From: Diplonema japonicum
Taxonomy: Eukaryota; Euglenozoa; Diplonemea; Diplonemida; Diplonemidae
Reading direction: 5' to 3'
Length of the DNA: 64,000 nucleotides
Assembly: GCA_964019335.1 (NCBI GenBank)
Contig: OZ025686.1
Location: forward strand, 516,318-580,317
The notes under the pieces were generated by a model. It saw only the letters and a program-made list of their open reading frames with translations, ran no database searches and was not told the origin of the DNA. Each line of letters opens with the position of its first letter. Within the stretch, counting starts at the first letter, position 1. A program made the position numbers and the translations under genes. Shown here in pieces: positions 22,875-33,136 of this stretch.

Positions 22875-22976
22875 ATGCTAGATACTCTTGTTGTCAGTTT
22901 TAGATTAGATATTTGTTTTAGAGTTGCTTGTTGTCATTCTTTCATTTTACTTGCTTGCATACCATCCAGGCTTAAC

Positions 22977-24599
22977 ATGAGGGCAACTCTTGCAGGCCTC
23001 GCGTTGCTGGCATCAGCATGCGTGGCACAGGATGCGAAATCAGCTGGTGTTGACGAGAAGGTAGCAGCGCTCCAGCACGCCTTTGATTTGGGTGCTCTTA
23101 CTCAAAGGGAGTTCAGGGCTGCCGTCTCGAGGGTGAGTGGTTTGAAGAAACACCTTCCTGCTGACCTTGCTAAGCAGCTGCCGGAGTATGTGGACTCAGG
23201 CCTTCTGAACAGGGCCGATGCCATTAGGGACCAGTATGCTAAGGTGCAGCATGTGCCGAGTGATGGCAGGAATAAACTTGCTGCACTCATGCCGAATGAG
23301 GGGAACTCGGTTGCGGTGCTTGTTGCGGACAAACTCGAGCTGCGTACTGGCTCCGACACAGAAATCCTTTTCAGACAAGAGTCGAACTTCATCTACACTT
23401 CTGGCTTCGACCACCCAGGTGCCAAGCTTGTAATCGGGCTTGACCCCTCAAGCACCGTCATCCCGTCTGGCAAAGGATGGCTCTTCGTGCCTAAGGGGGA
23501 CCCGGTGTGGGTGGGGAGGACCGAGACCCTTGACGATTACAGGAAGAAGTACGACGTAGATGATGTGTACTGGATCGAAGACTTCAACAATGTGATGGAC
23601 CAGTCCGTCCACCCCGATAAGGTGTTCACCTTCGCAAACGTCGATATCTGGGGAGACCATCCGCCCCCATGTGCGGAGACTGCCGAGCACGACACTACGT
23701 CTCTGCGATACTTCCTCGGGTTGGCACGTGTCAGTAAGACCGACAAGGAGATGGAACTGATGCGTGTGGCGTCTTTGATTGCCGTCGAGGAGCACAAGAC
23801 CATCATGACACACATCACGTGTGGTATGTGGGAGTCGGACGCAGAGTCGCTGTTCAGGTACGTGGGGCACAACTACGGTGCGCGCTTCCAATCATACATC
23901 CCCATTGTGGGGTCAGGGCCTAACTCCGCAGCACTGCATTATAACGATAACGATCACATTATCGCGCAGGACAGCTGGCTGCTGGTGGACGCTGCTGCAG
24001 AGCTGGGCCCCACGAGGAACGGTGGCGGGTACACGTCGGATATCACAAGGACGTGGCCGTGCTCAGGTGTGTACACACCGCAGCAGAAGGCCATCTACGA
24101 TGTGGTGTATGCGGCGCAGAACCAGTGCATTGAACACGCTGTTGTGGGCGGGAGTCTGTCCAAAGCTACTAGCCATTCAGACAGAGCGCTCGTACAAGGG
24201 CTTATCAACATCGGTATCTTGAAGGACGGGACCGTAGATGAAATGATTTCTGCGAGGGTCCAAAAACTCTTCATGCCACACGGGCTTGGGCACGGGCTGG
24301 GCCTTGATGTGCACGATGTCGGGTCCTTGTCCCCTTTCGTCGATGGCAACGTTATCACGTGCGAGCCGGGCATCTATTTCTACCCGTCCCTGCTGGATCC
24401 TGCCTATGAGAACCCTTCCACCTCGAAGTTCCTCAACAAGCAGCTAATCGAGTCGCAGTACATCCACCTCGGCGGCGTCCGCATCGAGGACGTCATCCAC
24501 ATCACAGCCAATGGGCCTGAGAACCTCTCGAAGGACCTCCCGAGGTCCTCAGACGAGATCCAGGCATTCATGTACGCTGCCAGGGCATCCAGAGTGTGA
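22977..24599 (+). CDS. Secreted Xaa-Pro peptidase (M24B, aminopeptidase P/prolidase family)
   Basis: Dimetal peptidase cleaving next to proline, 540 residues. All five metal ligands of the pita-bread fold are visible: Asp in LLVDAAAELG, Asp in YTSDITRTWP, His in PHGLGHGLGLDVHD, Glu in TCEPGIYF and Glu in GVRIEDV. The N-terminal creatinase-like domain is present (RQESNFIYTSGFDHPGA). Unlike the usual cytosolic enzymes it starts with a signal peptide, MRATLAGLALLASACVAQ, so it should enter the secretory pathway. The frame is open upstream to 22875, but 22977 gives the signal peptide and follows an ACCATCCAG acceptor-like site at 22969. It begins 103 nt after the giant surface gene ends. Confidence 0.92.
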   Translation: MRATLAGLALLASACVAQDAKSAGVDEKVAALQHAFDLGALTQREFRAAVSRVSGLKKHLPADLAKQLPEYVDSGLLNRADAIRDQYAKVQHVPSDGRNKLAALMPNEGNSVAVLVADKLELRTGSDTEILFRQESNFIYTSGFDHPGAKLVIGLDPSSTVIPSGKGWLFVPKGDPVWVGRTETLDDYRKKYDVDDVYWIEDFNNVMDQSVHPDKVFTFANVDIWGDHPPPCAETAEHDTTSLRYFLGLARVSKTDKEMELMRVASLIAVEEHKTIMTHITCGMWESDAESLFRYVGHNYGARFQSYIPIVGSGPNSAALHYNDNDHIIAQDSWLLVDAAAELGPTRNGGGYTSDITRTWPCSGVYTPQQKAIYDVVYAAQNQCIEHAVVGGSLSKATSHSDRALVQGLINIGILKDGTVDEMISARVQKLFMPHGLGHGLGLDVHDVGSLSPFVDGNVITCEPGIYFYPSLLDPAYENPSTSKFLNKQLIESQYIHLGGVRIEDVIHITANGPENLSKDLPRSSDEIQAFMYAARASRV

Positions 24600-24809
24600 T
24601 ACCTTTTATTTGACAAACGTTTAAACAAGTCTCACTCGGGATCACCGGGGCCACACCGCGTGATTGTTATTGAAGCTTCTGGTTCCGGATCGTGTGTAAT
24701 ATAATTCTTCTGTCTTTGTTTTCCAGAAAACAGTGCTTTGACTATTTGAACATGTGTGCAGGCAAAAAAAAAAAGAAAAGAAAAAAGAAAAAAAATACAC
24801 CAGCACATT

Positions 24810-25496
24810 ATGCAGTATCCCGGTGCTAACGAGGAGTACGTGCTTGTTGATGCTCAGGGGAATGAGATCCCGATTAGCAGGGAGGAAGCCCTAGCCGCAG
24901 GTGGTGAGGGGTCGAACTACAACAAGGATGTAGGTGGAGGTGGTGGGCAGGACGGCGAAAGAGGTTTCGGGAAGTACATCATTGGGGCTGCAGCTGGCGG
25001 TGCTGCGTACCACGTGATTTCGGGAATGATAAAAAAAAAGCCGCAGCAGAAACCTGCGCAGCAACAACAACAGCAAGGCTACCCCCAACAGCAGCCTCAA
25101 CATGGAGGAGGCTACCCTGCGCCTATCAACTATGGCGCTGGTGGATACCCTCCTCAGCAGCAGCAGCAGCCCCCTCCTGGGATGGGGCGTGTAGAGCAGG
25201 GATACGGTGGATACCCTTCCCAGCAGCAGCAACAGCAACAGCAGCAAGCTTACCCAATGTACCCTCCCCCGAATTATCAGCAGCAGCAACCCTGTGCACC
25301 TGCTGCCGGCCCACAGATGGCCAACATCCAGAACCCCTACCAGCAACAAGGACCCGCTGGCGGGGGCATCGCTAACCCTGCGAATCCTTACGCTCAGGGA
25401 CCGAGTCCTGGTGGCGCGTACCCACCCTCCGCGCCACAGTCTCAATACCCTATTCCTGGTTATCATGGTGCCATGCCAGCAGGATACCAGGGATGA
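24810..25496 (+). CDS. Gln/Gly/Pro/Tyr-rich low-complexity protein
   Basis: Unrecognised protein of 228 residues. Residues 1-50 are normal sequence (QYPGANEEYVLVDAQGNEIPISREEA). A short Gly/Ala segment with possible membrane affinity (YIIGAAAGGAAYHVISGM) follows, then a Lys cluster. The remaining 140 residues are repeated poly-Gln blocks with GGYP, PPP and YP motifs, a prion-like or condensate-forming composition. An in-frame ATG at 24756 would add a Lys-rich extension, but that DNA is an A-rich tract just before and after an acceptor-like TGTGCAG at 24761, so 24810 is preferred. The consistent reading frame through CAG/CAA repeats supports a real gene. Confidence 0.7.
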   Translation: MQYPGANEEYVLVDAQGNEIPISREEALAAGGEGSNYNKDVGGGGGQDGERGFGKYIIGAAAGGAAYHVISGMIKKKPQQKPAQQQQQQGYPQQQPQHGGGYPAPINYGAGGYPPQQQQQPPPGMGRVEQGYGGYPSQQQQQQQQQAYPMYPPPNYQQQQPCAPAAGPQMANIQNPYQQQGPAGGGIANPANPYAQGPSPGGAYPPSAPQSQYPIPGYHGAMPAGYQG

Positions 25497-25968
25497 GCAA
25501 AACTGAGGAGAAGAAATACGAGATAAAAAAATAAATTAAAGACAATGTGGTATTTTGTGTATTCCTTTCCTTCCACTACCCCCTCCCCCGATTTGCCTTT
25601 GCTTTCTTCGTTTTTTTTTCCCCCATCCCTGCCGCTCGCATACACGGCAGAACTGACCCTTGTGATGGTGCGTGGCGTCACCACAATCTTCAGCAGTCGA
25701 AGGCACAGCCCGCACATCACTGCTCCTGTCACAGCACCTGCATCGTGTTGTTAAGACCCAAAACTGTGCCTGCGTTGGTTTGCAATACTTGAAAAGCGAG
25801 CCTCGTGGGCATAGCAGCAGAAGCATGGCGACTTAGTACCGTTTACCCCTTTTTTCTTCCTAACCTTCCAACCCTCCAAAGTTTGATTATATTTCTTCTT
25901 TCCGCCAAGAAAAGACAGTGACAGACAGTGGTAGGTTATTTACACGTTGATATTACAACATAAAAGAA
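25497..25968. other. Spacer
   Basis: Pyrimidine-rich 3'/5' flank with no supported gene on either strand. Short open frames here are Pro/Ser/Phe-rich and lack domains. Confidence 0.55.
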
Positions 25969-26211
25969 ATGTTGCGCTTAGACTCAAAAACGATACCCGG
26001 GATGAATGGGAACAGTGGCGGTGGGAACGGGGCGGCAAAGGGAGCCGCGGGTAGCATGGCTGCACAAGCAGCGCAACGCAAAGCGAACAAAGCAGCTGGC
26101 GCATTGATCTCGGGGATCGACGACTCGTCCTCTGTGAAGGACGTCGCGATACGTTCCAACCACGGGTTCGATGTCAAGGTGCACGACCACAACGAGGGGT
26201 TCCTCATCTAG
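25969..26211 (+). CDS. Small hypothetical ORF, Ala/Gly-rich
   Basis: 80 residues (or 69 from the internal ATG at 26002). Not recognised. Residues 12-48 are Gly/Ala/Gln-rich and basic (NGAAKGAAGSMAAQAAQRKANKAA would form a helix, given here only as composition). The C-terminal 30 residues look like ordinary folded protein (VAIRSNHGFDVKVHDHNEG). The GC-rich third positions match neighbouring genes, which favours a real gene. It ends only a few bases before a possible upstream ATG of the opine dehydrogenase frame. Confidence 0.45.
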   Translation: MLRLDSKTIPGMNGNSGGGNGAAKGAAGSMAAQAAQRKANKAAGALISGIDDSSSVKDVAIRSNHGFDVKVHDHNEGFLI

Positions 26212-26322
26212 CGGGTGGAGTTACACAGTTTAGTAGGTCTTTTGCTGCTCATTTCAACTGTTTCTCAATATTCTAACATCATACAGGCATACACATCCTT
26301 TCCCCTCTTAAGAACAAGCAAT

Positions 26323-27567
26323 ATGGACCGTGTCAGGGTCATGGAATCTCATGTTGTAAACACACCCCCCCCTTCCCCTTCCCCTTGCGCCACCCCTGCC
26401 GTGACTGTATGTGGTGCGGGGAACGCAGCGCATGTCATGGTGTCACACCTGAGCAGTTTGGGATGCGATGTGAGGTGGTTGGCACCGTTCGGGAACGAGC
26501 AGGAGTCTCTGGTGGAAGGGCTTAAGAAGCACGGCGGGATTCTGATGAATGGGAAAGTTGGGAAACCCAGGGTGGTGACCAAGAGCGCCATGGAGGCAAT
26601 CCCAGGGTCGAAGTTCGTGTTTATCCCCCTTCCTGTATTCGCTCACGAGGCGACCCTGCGAGCAGTGGTGCCCTTCTGCGAGGAGGACTGCGTCATCGTG
26701 GTGCTCCCTGCAACGGGCGCGTTCGACTGGACTGCGGAGAAGGTCTTTAAAGATCTCAACAAGAGAGTTGATGTGGCAGGTGTTGGGCCGCTGCCATATG
26801 TATGCAGGACTCGAAAATTCGGGGAAGAAGTGAACCTGCTAGGCGTGAAGTCCCGTGTCGGGATGGCGTGCACGAAGGGTGCAGACGCGAAGGCCATCGC
26901 AGGGCAGATCGAGAACATGCTCGGCTTCCAGGTGGTTGTGTTCCCTTCGTTTCTGTCGATCACGCTGACACCCACGAACCCCATCATGCACCCTGGGAGG
27001 ATGTATGGGATGCTGGTGGCGAAAAAGTACTGGAGAGAGAGCACGCCTCCGCTGACGAAGAACGTGCTCTTCTACGATGAGTGCGACGAGGTATCAAGCC
27101 AGTGGATCCACAGGCTGGACAACGAGAACCAAATGATCGTTAAGAAGCTGGAGGAGCTCCTTCCTGGTTGCATCAAAGATTCTGTTTTACCAGTCAATCA
27201 GTATCTGAAATGGGCATACGGCTCCAGCATCACAGACCACTCCTCAGCAGGTGCTTGCTACAGAACCAACAAGCAGTTCCATGGCGTGGCATCGCCTCTG
27301 CTTGAAGTAGCACCTGGGTATTGGGTGCCCAATTTCAAGTCCCGTTACTTCACGGAGGACATCCCTTTCGGGCTTCTCACCAACAAAGGGATAGCGGAGC
27401 TCATAGGTGTGCCCACACCCAGCATGGACTGTGTTATCGAGTGGGCACAACATGAAATGGGTAAAAAGTGGATCGTGGACCATAAAATAAACCCTGACGA
27501 GACTCCCCAACAGACTCCCCAGGCCTTGGGCATGACGTTTCAAAGCTTTATTGCAATGTACTCATAG
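26323..27567 (+). CDS. NAD(P)-dependent opine (octopine/nopaline) dehydrogenase family protein
   Basis: Reductively condenses an amino acid with a keto acid such as pyruvate, a way to regenerate NAD+ under low oxygen. 414 residues, close to the octopine dehydrogenase length. Rossmann fold VCGAGNAAHVM near residues 30-40. Central signature PTNPIMHPGRM carries the catalytic His. The helical C-terminal domain has FYDECDEVSSQWIHRLDNE and SITDHSSAGACYRTNK, followed by FKSRYFTEDIPFGL. The frame is open to an ATG at 26215, whose extra 36 residues resemble a signal peptide. However, an acceptor-like CATCATACAG ends at 26286 and the core begins after 26323, so the shorter cytosolic form is preferred. 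Confidence 0.88.
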   Translation: MDRVRVMESHVVNTPPPSPSPCATPAVTVCGAGNAAHVMVSHLSSLGCDVRWLAPFGNEQESLVEGLKKHGGILMNGKVGKPRVVTKSAMEAIPGSKFVFIPLPVFAHEATLRAVVPFCEEDCVIVVLPATGAFDWTAEKVFKDLNKRVDVAGVGPLPYVCRTRKFGEEVNLLGVKSRVGMACTKGADAKAIAGQIENMLGFQVVVFPSFLSITLTPTNPIMHPGRMYGMLVAKKYWRESTPPLTKNVLFYDECDEVSSQWIHRLDNENQMIVKKLEELLPGCIKDSVLPVNQYLKWAYGSSITDHSSAGACYRTNKQFHGVASPLLEVAPGYWVPNFKSRYFTEDIPFGLLTNKGIAELIGVPTPSMDCVIEWAQHEMGKKWIVDHKINPDETPQQTPQALGMTFQSFIAMYS

Positions 27568-28424
27568 AACTGCTCAAAGGAAGGAAGAAGGGAAAATTGC
27601 TGTGAAATCATGTCAAAGGTCTTCCTCAAGGAAACTTTGCGGGTTTTCCTTTTTTTTTCTCTCTTCCGTCACGAGAAGCAGCGACGAGATAAAGAAAAAA
27701 AAAGCTATTTATTACCACAGCGAATAACAAAATTTTTGTGTCACCCAAGGCCGAGTCATAGAGGTGTGAATAAGGTGGTTTTATGTTTATTCCCCTCAAT
27801 TCTATTTCATTCAGCCCTAATCAGGAAAAATCAACAACTAGGCCAAAAGCCCCCCCCGGCAAAAAAAAAGTCCTGTCGAGCAGACTACTGCAAGGTCTTT
27901 CAAAATTAGAAGAAAAAAGTGTGGTGTCCAACAACTGTTTTGGCCAGTGCGCTGCAATGACAGACAAGTTGGCTTAAAAACCTGTTTTCTGGAGCGAAGT
28001 TGGTGTAGTGAATGAAAGTAAAATTGAGAGGGAGTACGTTAATATAGTGCGTAGCAAAGCCCCTCAAGCAAACAAAATTTCATAGAAAAAAAGAATGCTT
28101 TTAAAAAAGGGTCTATATTTCTTTGTTTTTTCTTCTTGCAGGGCACTCAGCCTTTGATTTCTTCAAGGAGGCCTTGGCTAAGATCCCCTGCAAGCACCCT
28201 TCCCTTTTTTTTGCATTGTTAACAAAAGAGAGGGGTCGACAAAAACAAAAATATACAGCGCCCTCGGATACTTCTTTTTTTTTCTCCCTCTTCTATTTCA
28301 CACTGGTAACAATTATTTTCCTAACGCGTACACCTCTCGCTGCCCAACTGTGGGTATACTACTTTCTCTCTCGTTTATTTTATTTTTATACTTGCTCCAA
28401 ACAGAACCATTATCTAGCCCAGGA
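27568..28424. other. Spacer, low complexity
   Basis: A- and T-rich DNA with no convincing gene. A short coding-like patch after a CTTCTTGCAG at 28140 (GHSAFDFFKEALAKIPCK) ends in low-complexity sequence. It could be a stray exon remnant, but nothing downstream continues it. Confidence 0.45.
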
Positions 28425-30192
28425 ATGTATGGCTTGGGTAGGCAACAAAGATTGAAAGTCAAGCACCTCCGGAAGGTAGCAATATGTGGGTTTGCCTTAA
28501 TAGCGATAGCGGTGTTGCTGCTGGAGACCGCAATGAATATCAATGTAATGGAAGGAGCACCGCCTATAGGTGCAGGGGGTGCTCATGGTTCCGGTGATGT
28601 GGGAACGACGCCGCAGCCACAAGCTGCAACGGTGAACAATAGCAAGCGTTTTGAATCTCTCAGCGGGAAGGGTGTCCTGAGCAACCTTGGCCCCCACCGC
28701 AACCTTCGGAGGCTCCTGCACAAGAGGTCTGACCTCTGCGGTGCCTGCGGTGTCGCGAACGACCACAAACAACCTTCCTTCTGTTCCATAGACGAGGCCG
28801 ACCCCTTCCAAACAGCTCCAATCGAGTGGGAACTAAACCGAAAGCCCAGAAATGCAGAACACGAGGTTCCAAAAAAGCCAACCCTCGTGTACATAGCAGT
28901 GGGAGGCACGCTGCATGGCGTTGCAGAGGGTGTTAAAGGAGGCAGGCAGGACTACGTGGAGGAAAGCATCCGGCAATGGCGTCTCTTCAACCCTGCTAGC
29001 GAGAGCCACGTGATCCTCGTGGTGTCCTCCAACTACAAGGACGACACCATTGTGGCCTCGTGGGCCAAGAAGTACACTGTGGAGCTGATTTTCGAATCGG
29101 ACATTGAGCGCACTGCCGAGCGGGAGACGTACCGCAAGGTGTTTTACATACAGGGCTACATGCACCCGGGGGGGTCACGGAAGGACGGGAACAAGGATTT
29201 CAACAAACTTGTAATGGAGCGCTTCCACATTCTTCACTCTGTGATAAGGATGCGGAAGCTAAGGCATGTGCTGCACTTGGAGAACGACATCATGGTCTAC
29301 CAGAACTGGGCTTCTTACCTGCCCTATATTATCAACTGCGGAGCGAACCTTGCGTCGACCTTTGCATCGCCGAAGGGTGTGATCCCTGGCGTGGTGTACG
29401 TGAGAGACGAGGGCGCACTGACGAAGATGCTGAAGTTTGTGAACGACCTTCTGGTGTGCGGGTCGACGTGTGTGGGGGTCACATCTGCAGATGCCTGTCA
29501 CGGACCATACTGCCACTGGACGAAGGAGGGGGCCGAGTCGTACAAAGGGAACTGCCAACCGAAGTTCGGCTACGCACTGAACAAGAGGCTGAAGATGGGA
29601 ACCTACGCCAATGACATGACGTATCTTATGAACTACTGGCAGTACTACGGCAGCGCCGACCTTGCGCCCCTCCCTGCATGGGATCACGGAAAGGGGGAAA
29701 ACTGTATTTACGAACAAAGCGGGAAACAAATCTTCGACCTTGCCTCCTTTGGACAATGGTACAGTTTCTCACCGCCGGACAGGGACCCGCCCAAGCCCGA
29801 CAAGCAGTATGTACAGGCCATGAAGGTATGCTACATTTTTCCAAAGAAAGGAAAGAGAGAAAAAAGACACCCTGAGTAATAGCTCCCTTTCAGAAAACAT
29901 TCTAGTTGTTACGTAACTCACCCTTAAGGCTTGTTTTCTGAAAACGCTCGAAATCAACACCCCTAGTTTTTACATAAAATTTGTTGGATTCTTGAATTTT
30001 AAGTCTGCTATCGGCTTTGGATAGTATTTCCAAGAATCCATGTAACAGTAACCCAATTAGGGGTAGTAGAACGTCCTGCCTCCCTGTCGAAGGCAATTTA
30101 AAGGATGTCCCCACTCTGTGACACAGTGATAGGGAAAAGCATTTAATCACGGTCGAATTTAAGCTATCATATTTCCCCAGGGTAAGGCTGGG

Positions 30193-30224
<32 letters not shown>

Positions 30225-30390
30225 ACACACACATACACAGAAAAACCGGTTCCTCGACCCCACGCCGCCGCCTTACATCAAATGGATCCCAGATGCGAAT
30301 GGCAGAAAGGTGCCTTGGTGGAAAGATTTTAAGCTTATGTCACTTCATGTGCACGGCAAGAACCTAGAGCGGTTCCGATCTGTTGATTAG
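28425..30390 (+). CDS. Type II membrane putative glycosyltransferase
   Basis: Exon 28425-29825 and a terminal exon 30241-30390 join in phase 0 to give 516 residues. Short cytoplasmic N-terminus, a signal anchor at about residues 21-36 (VAICGFALIAIAVLLLE), a variable stem, then a catalytic-like domain: TLVYIAVGGT, the acidic VLHLENDIMVY (DxD-like), GVIPGVVYVRD, and FDLASFGQWYSF. The terminal exon encodes FLDPTPPPYIKW and a Trp/His-rich tail. Topology indicates a Golgi enzyme; donor and acceptor are unknown and the family assignment is by pattern only. The start at 28425 follows CCAAACAG at 28404; a longer in-frame start at 28350 would read through that site. The intron is unusually long. Confidence 0.75.
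29826..30240 (+). other. 415-nt structured intron with internal A31 tract
   Basis: Intron of the glycosyltransferase gene: donor GTATGC, acceptor CATACACAG. It is roughly ten times longer than its neighbours. It holds a perfect 12-bp inverted repeat (29888-29899 with 29932-29943), whose loop contains the 10-bp palindrome GTTACGTAAC at 29908, and a second 10-bp inverted repeat (29985-29994 with 30031-30040). An A31 run (30193-30223) and a CA repeat lie just before the acceptor. A short interspersed insertion with a poly(A) tail or an intronic structured RNA are both possible. Confidence 0.6.
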
Positions 30391-30470
30391 TAATTCTTAA
30401 GTATTAACGGCTCTTTGGCAGTGAAGAAAGCAATTTGTTATCATCAGTACCAAATAGGGATGTGAGGCAT

Positions 30471-30935
30471 ATGAATGCCTTCATCACAGCTGGCATTGTG
30501 GGGGCTTCTGTTTTAGTGCTGTGTGCTTGTGGGGTGTTCCTTTACTGGTACTATGCTGTCGATGTAAGTGATGTGGTGCAGGGTCAGGAAGAGGTCGCAG
30601 TTGGCCACGAAGCGAATACGGCACATATCTACCCCACCTACCCCATCTACCCCACCGATCCTTTTTGCACAGTGATAGAAAACCCTGTTCACGAGGCATC
30701 GACTTTTGCCATCTCTGCCACAACCCCTGAATTACTTCCTTGCCGCCCAATTTCTGATAGCTCTAGTAGTAACCCTCCCCACTCCAACCTCGTGACACAT
30801 TATTGCGCTGCATTATGCATTCTTGCGATGACAGCCCGTGTTCCTTTCCTCAACCCCCTATCTATCATTCTCTTTTCGCAGAAAATCACCCTCACCGCCA
30901 CCGGCCAGGAGATAGAAGCCTTGAATGACGGATAG
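30471..30935 (+). CDS. Hypothetical small membrane protein
   Basis: About 154 residues from the ATG at 30471. A short N-terminus is followed by one strong transmembrane helix (ITAGIVGASVLVLCACGVFLYWYY), then a polar Pro/Ser/Thr-rich tail with IYPTYP repeats. Not recognised. A second hydrophobic stretch near 30792-30881 could instead be a 90-nt in-phase intron ending TTTTCGCAG, leaving a tail that ends TATGQEIEALNDG. Both readings keep the frame to the stop at 30935. Modest confidence that it is a gene. Confidence 0.4.
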   Translation: MNAFITAGIVGASVLVLCACGVFLYWYYAVDVSDVVQGQEEVAVGHEANTAHIYPTYPIYPTDPFCTVIENPVHEASTFAISATTPELLPCRPISDSSSSNPPHSNLVTHYCAALCILAMTARVPFLNPLSIILFSQKITLTATGQEIEALNDG

Positions 30936-31026
30936 TTGTTGCCTGTGTTCCTTTTTTTAAAATATTTTCTTGCTCTGTTTGCTCGCTCTTTACATTTCTC
31001 AGCTTTAACAAACAAAAAGAAATAAA

Positions 31027-31958
31027 ATGGCCATCGGTAAGAACAAGCGTTTGTCCAAGGGCGGTAAGAAGTCCACCAAGAGAAAGGTCGGTGACGTCAT
31101 GCTCAACAAGGAGTGGTACGACGTTGTCGCCCCCGCCGCCTTCCACACCAGGCAGTGCTCCAAGACCGTCGTGAACAAGTCCAAGGGTACTTTCAGCGCC
31201 GCTGACAGTCTGAAGGGCCGTGTGTTCGAGGTATGCATTTGCACACTCCCTACCACATCACCTACAGGTCTGCCTCGCCGACCTGATGAACAAGGCCAGC
31301 GAGTCCGCTGACGATGCCACCTACAAGAGCAGGAAGGTCCAGCTCAAGGCTGAGGACGTCCAGGGCAGGAACGTGCTCACCAACTTCCACGGCATGTCCA
31401 TCACCACCGACAAGCTGAGGTCGCTTCTCTCCAAGTGGTGCACCCTCATCGAGGGCTCCGTTGAGGTGAAGACCAGCGATGGGTACACCGTGCGTGTTTT
31501 CGCCATCGGTTTCACCAAGAAGAGGCAGTCCCAGGTAATTATCCCTTTTTGCTGACACTTAATATACCCCCAACACAGGTGAAGAAGAACTGCCACTGCC
31601 AGACTTCGCACGTGAAGAAGATCAGGACCAAGATGGCCGAGATCATCACCAGCACCGTGACCAAGAGCAGCTTGGAGAAGGTTGTGAAGAACCTCCAGCA
31701 GGACGTGATGGGTGACGAGATCAAGAAGGCCTGCGCTGGTATCTTCCCCCTCAGGGATGTCAACATCAGGAAGGTATGGCCTAGAAGATTATTGACACAC
31801 TTTCACAGGTGAAGGTTGTGAAGACCCCCAAGAACACTGTCGAGCGCCTGCTGGAGGCCCACGGTGGCTCTGACAGCATCCCCAAGTCTGTTGAGGGTGG
31901 CAGGCAGAAGATGGCTGAGGTCCCTGTCGTGACTGAGGTTACTGAGGCCGAGGACTAG
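31027..31958 (+). CDS. RPS3A: Small-subunit ribosomal protein eS1 (RPS3A), copy 1
   Basis: 40S ribosomal protein eS1, 271 residues from exons 31027-31230, 31268-31534, 31579-31773 and 31809-31958, all joining in phase 0. Typical family start [15 protein letters not shown], and the conserved core [14 protein letters not shown] and [17 protein letters not shown]. Introns are 37, 44 and 35 nt; the middle one starts GTAATT rather than GTATG. The acceptor-like ATTTCTCAG ends at 31002, 24 nt before the start. Followed 153 nt later by a near-identical copy. Confidence 0.97.
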
Positions 31959-32111
31959 ACCTACCGCCAGTGTGAATCGTTATTATAGTATTTCGGGTGC
32001 AGAACAAATGACGGGCGGTGTTTGTTTGATCAGTGGATGGATCGAATCAGTATTCTGCCAGAAGCGTGCAGCCTTCACTTTCATACAGGTCCCAAGTTTC
32101 TTTAATACAAA

Positions 32112-33044
32112 ATGGCTATCGGTAAGAACAAGCGTTTGTCCAAGGGCGGTAAGAAGTCCACCAAGAGAAAGGTCGGTGACGTCATGCTCAACAAGGAGTG
32201 GTACGACGTTGTCGCCCCCGCCGCCTTCCACACCAGGCAGTGCTCCAAGACCGTCGTGAACAAGTCCAAGGGTACTTTCAGCGCCGCTGACAGTTTGAAG
32301 GGCCGTGTGTTCGAGGTATGCATTTGCACACTCACCTTCCACATCACCTACAGGTCTGCCTCGCCGACCTGATGAACAAGGCCAGCGAGTCCGCTGACGA
32401 TGCCACCTACAAGAGCAGGAAGGTCCAGCTCAAGGCTGAGGACGTCCAGGGCAGGAACGTGCTCACCAACTTCCACGGCATGTCCATCACCACCGACAAG
32501 CTGAGGTCGCTTCTCTCCAAGTGGTGCACCCTCATCGAGGGCTCCGTTGAGGTGAAGACCAGCGATGGGTACACCGTGCGTGTGTTCGCCATCGGTTTCA
32601 CCAAGAAGAGGCAGTCCCAGGTAATTATCCCTTTTTGCTGACACTCAATATACCCCCAACACAGGTGAAGAAGAACTGCCACTGCCAGACTTCGCACGTG
32701 AAGAAGATCAGGACCAAGATGGCCGAGATCATCACCAGCACCGTGACCAAGAGCAGCTTGGAGAAGGTTGTGAAGAACCTCCAGCAGGACGTGATGGGTG
32801 ACGAGATCAAGAAGGCCTGCGCTGGTATCTTCCCCCTCAGGGATGTCAACATCAGGAAGGTATGGCCTAGAAGATTATTGACACACTTTCACAGGTGAAG
32901 GTTGTGAAGACCCCCAAGAACACTGTCGAGCGCCTGCTGGAGGCCCACGGTGGCTCTGACAGCATCCCCAAGTCTGTCGAGGGTGGCAGGCAGAAGATGG
33001 CTGAGGCCCCTGTCGTGACTGAGGTTACTGAGGCCGAGGACTAG
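32112..33044 (+). CDS. RPS3A: Small-subunit ribosomal protein eS1 (RPS3A), copy 2
   Basis: Second eS1 gene, 271 residues from exons 32112-32315, 32354-32620, 32665-32859 and 32895-33044. Exon structure is identical to copy 1 and the protein differs by one residue near the C-terminus (MAEAPVV against MAEVPVV). Introns are nearly identical too (38, 44, 35 nt). Similarity stops abruptly at the start codon and at the stop codon; flanks are unrelated. An acceptor-like CTTTCATACAG ends at 32098, 13 nt before the ATG. Confidence 0.97.
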
Positions 33045-33136
33045 AAACTTGGCAGAAAAAAGACTCGTCTTTTGGGATCATACTTTTATTAATAGTATTG
33101 CGCAATAGAAAAACACAAAACAGGAAATCAAAGAAC

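Larger units (their letters stand above)
31027..33044 (+). repeat. Tandem duplication of RPS3A
   Basis: Two head-to-tail copies that differ at only a handful of positions across exons and introns. The 153-nt spacer shows no similarity to either outer flank. Identity limited precisely to ATG-to-stop suggests recent conversion between copies rather than a simple recent duplication with flanks. Confidence 0.9.
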
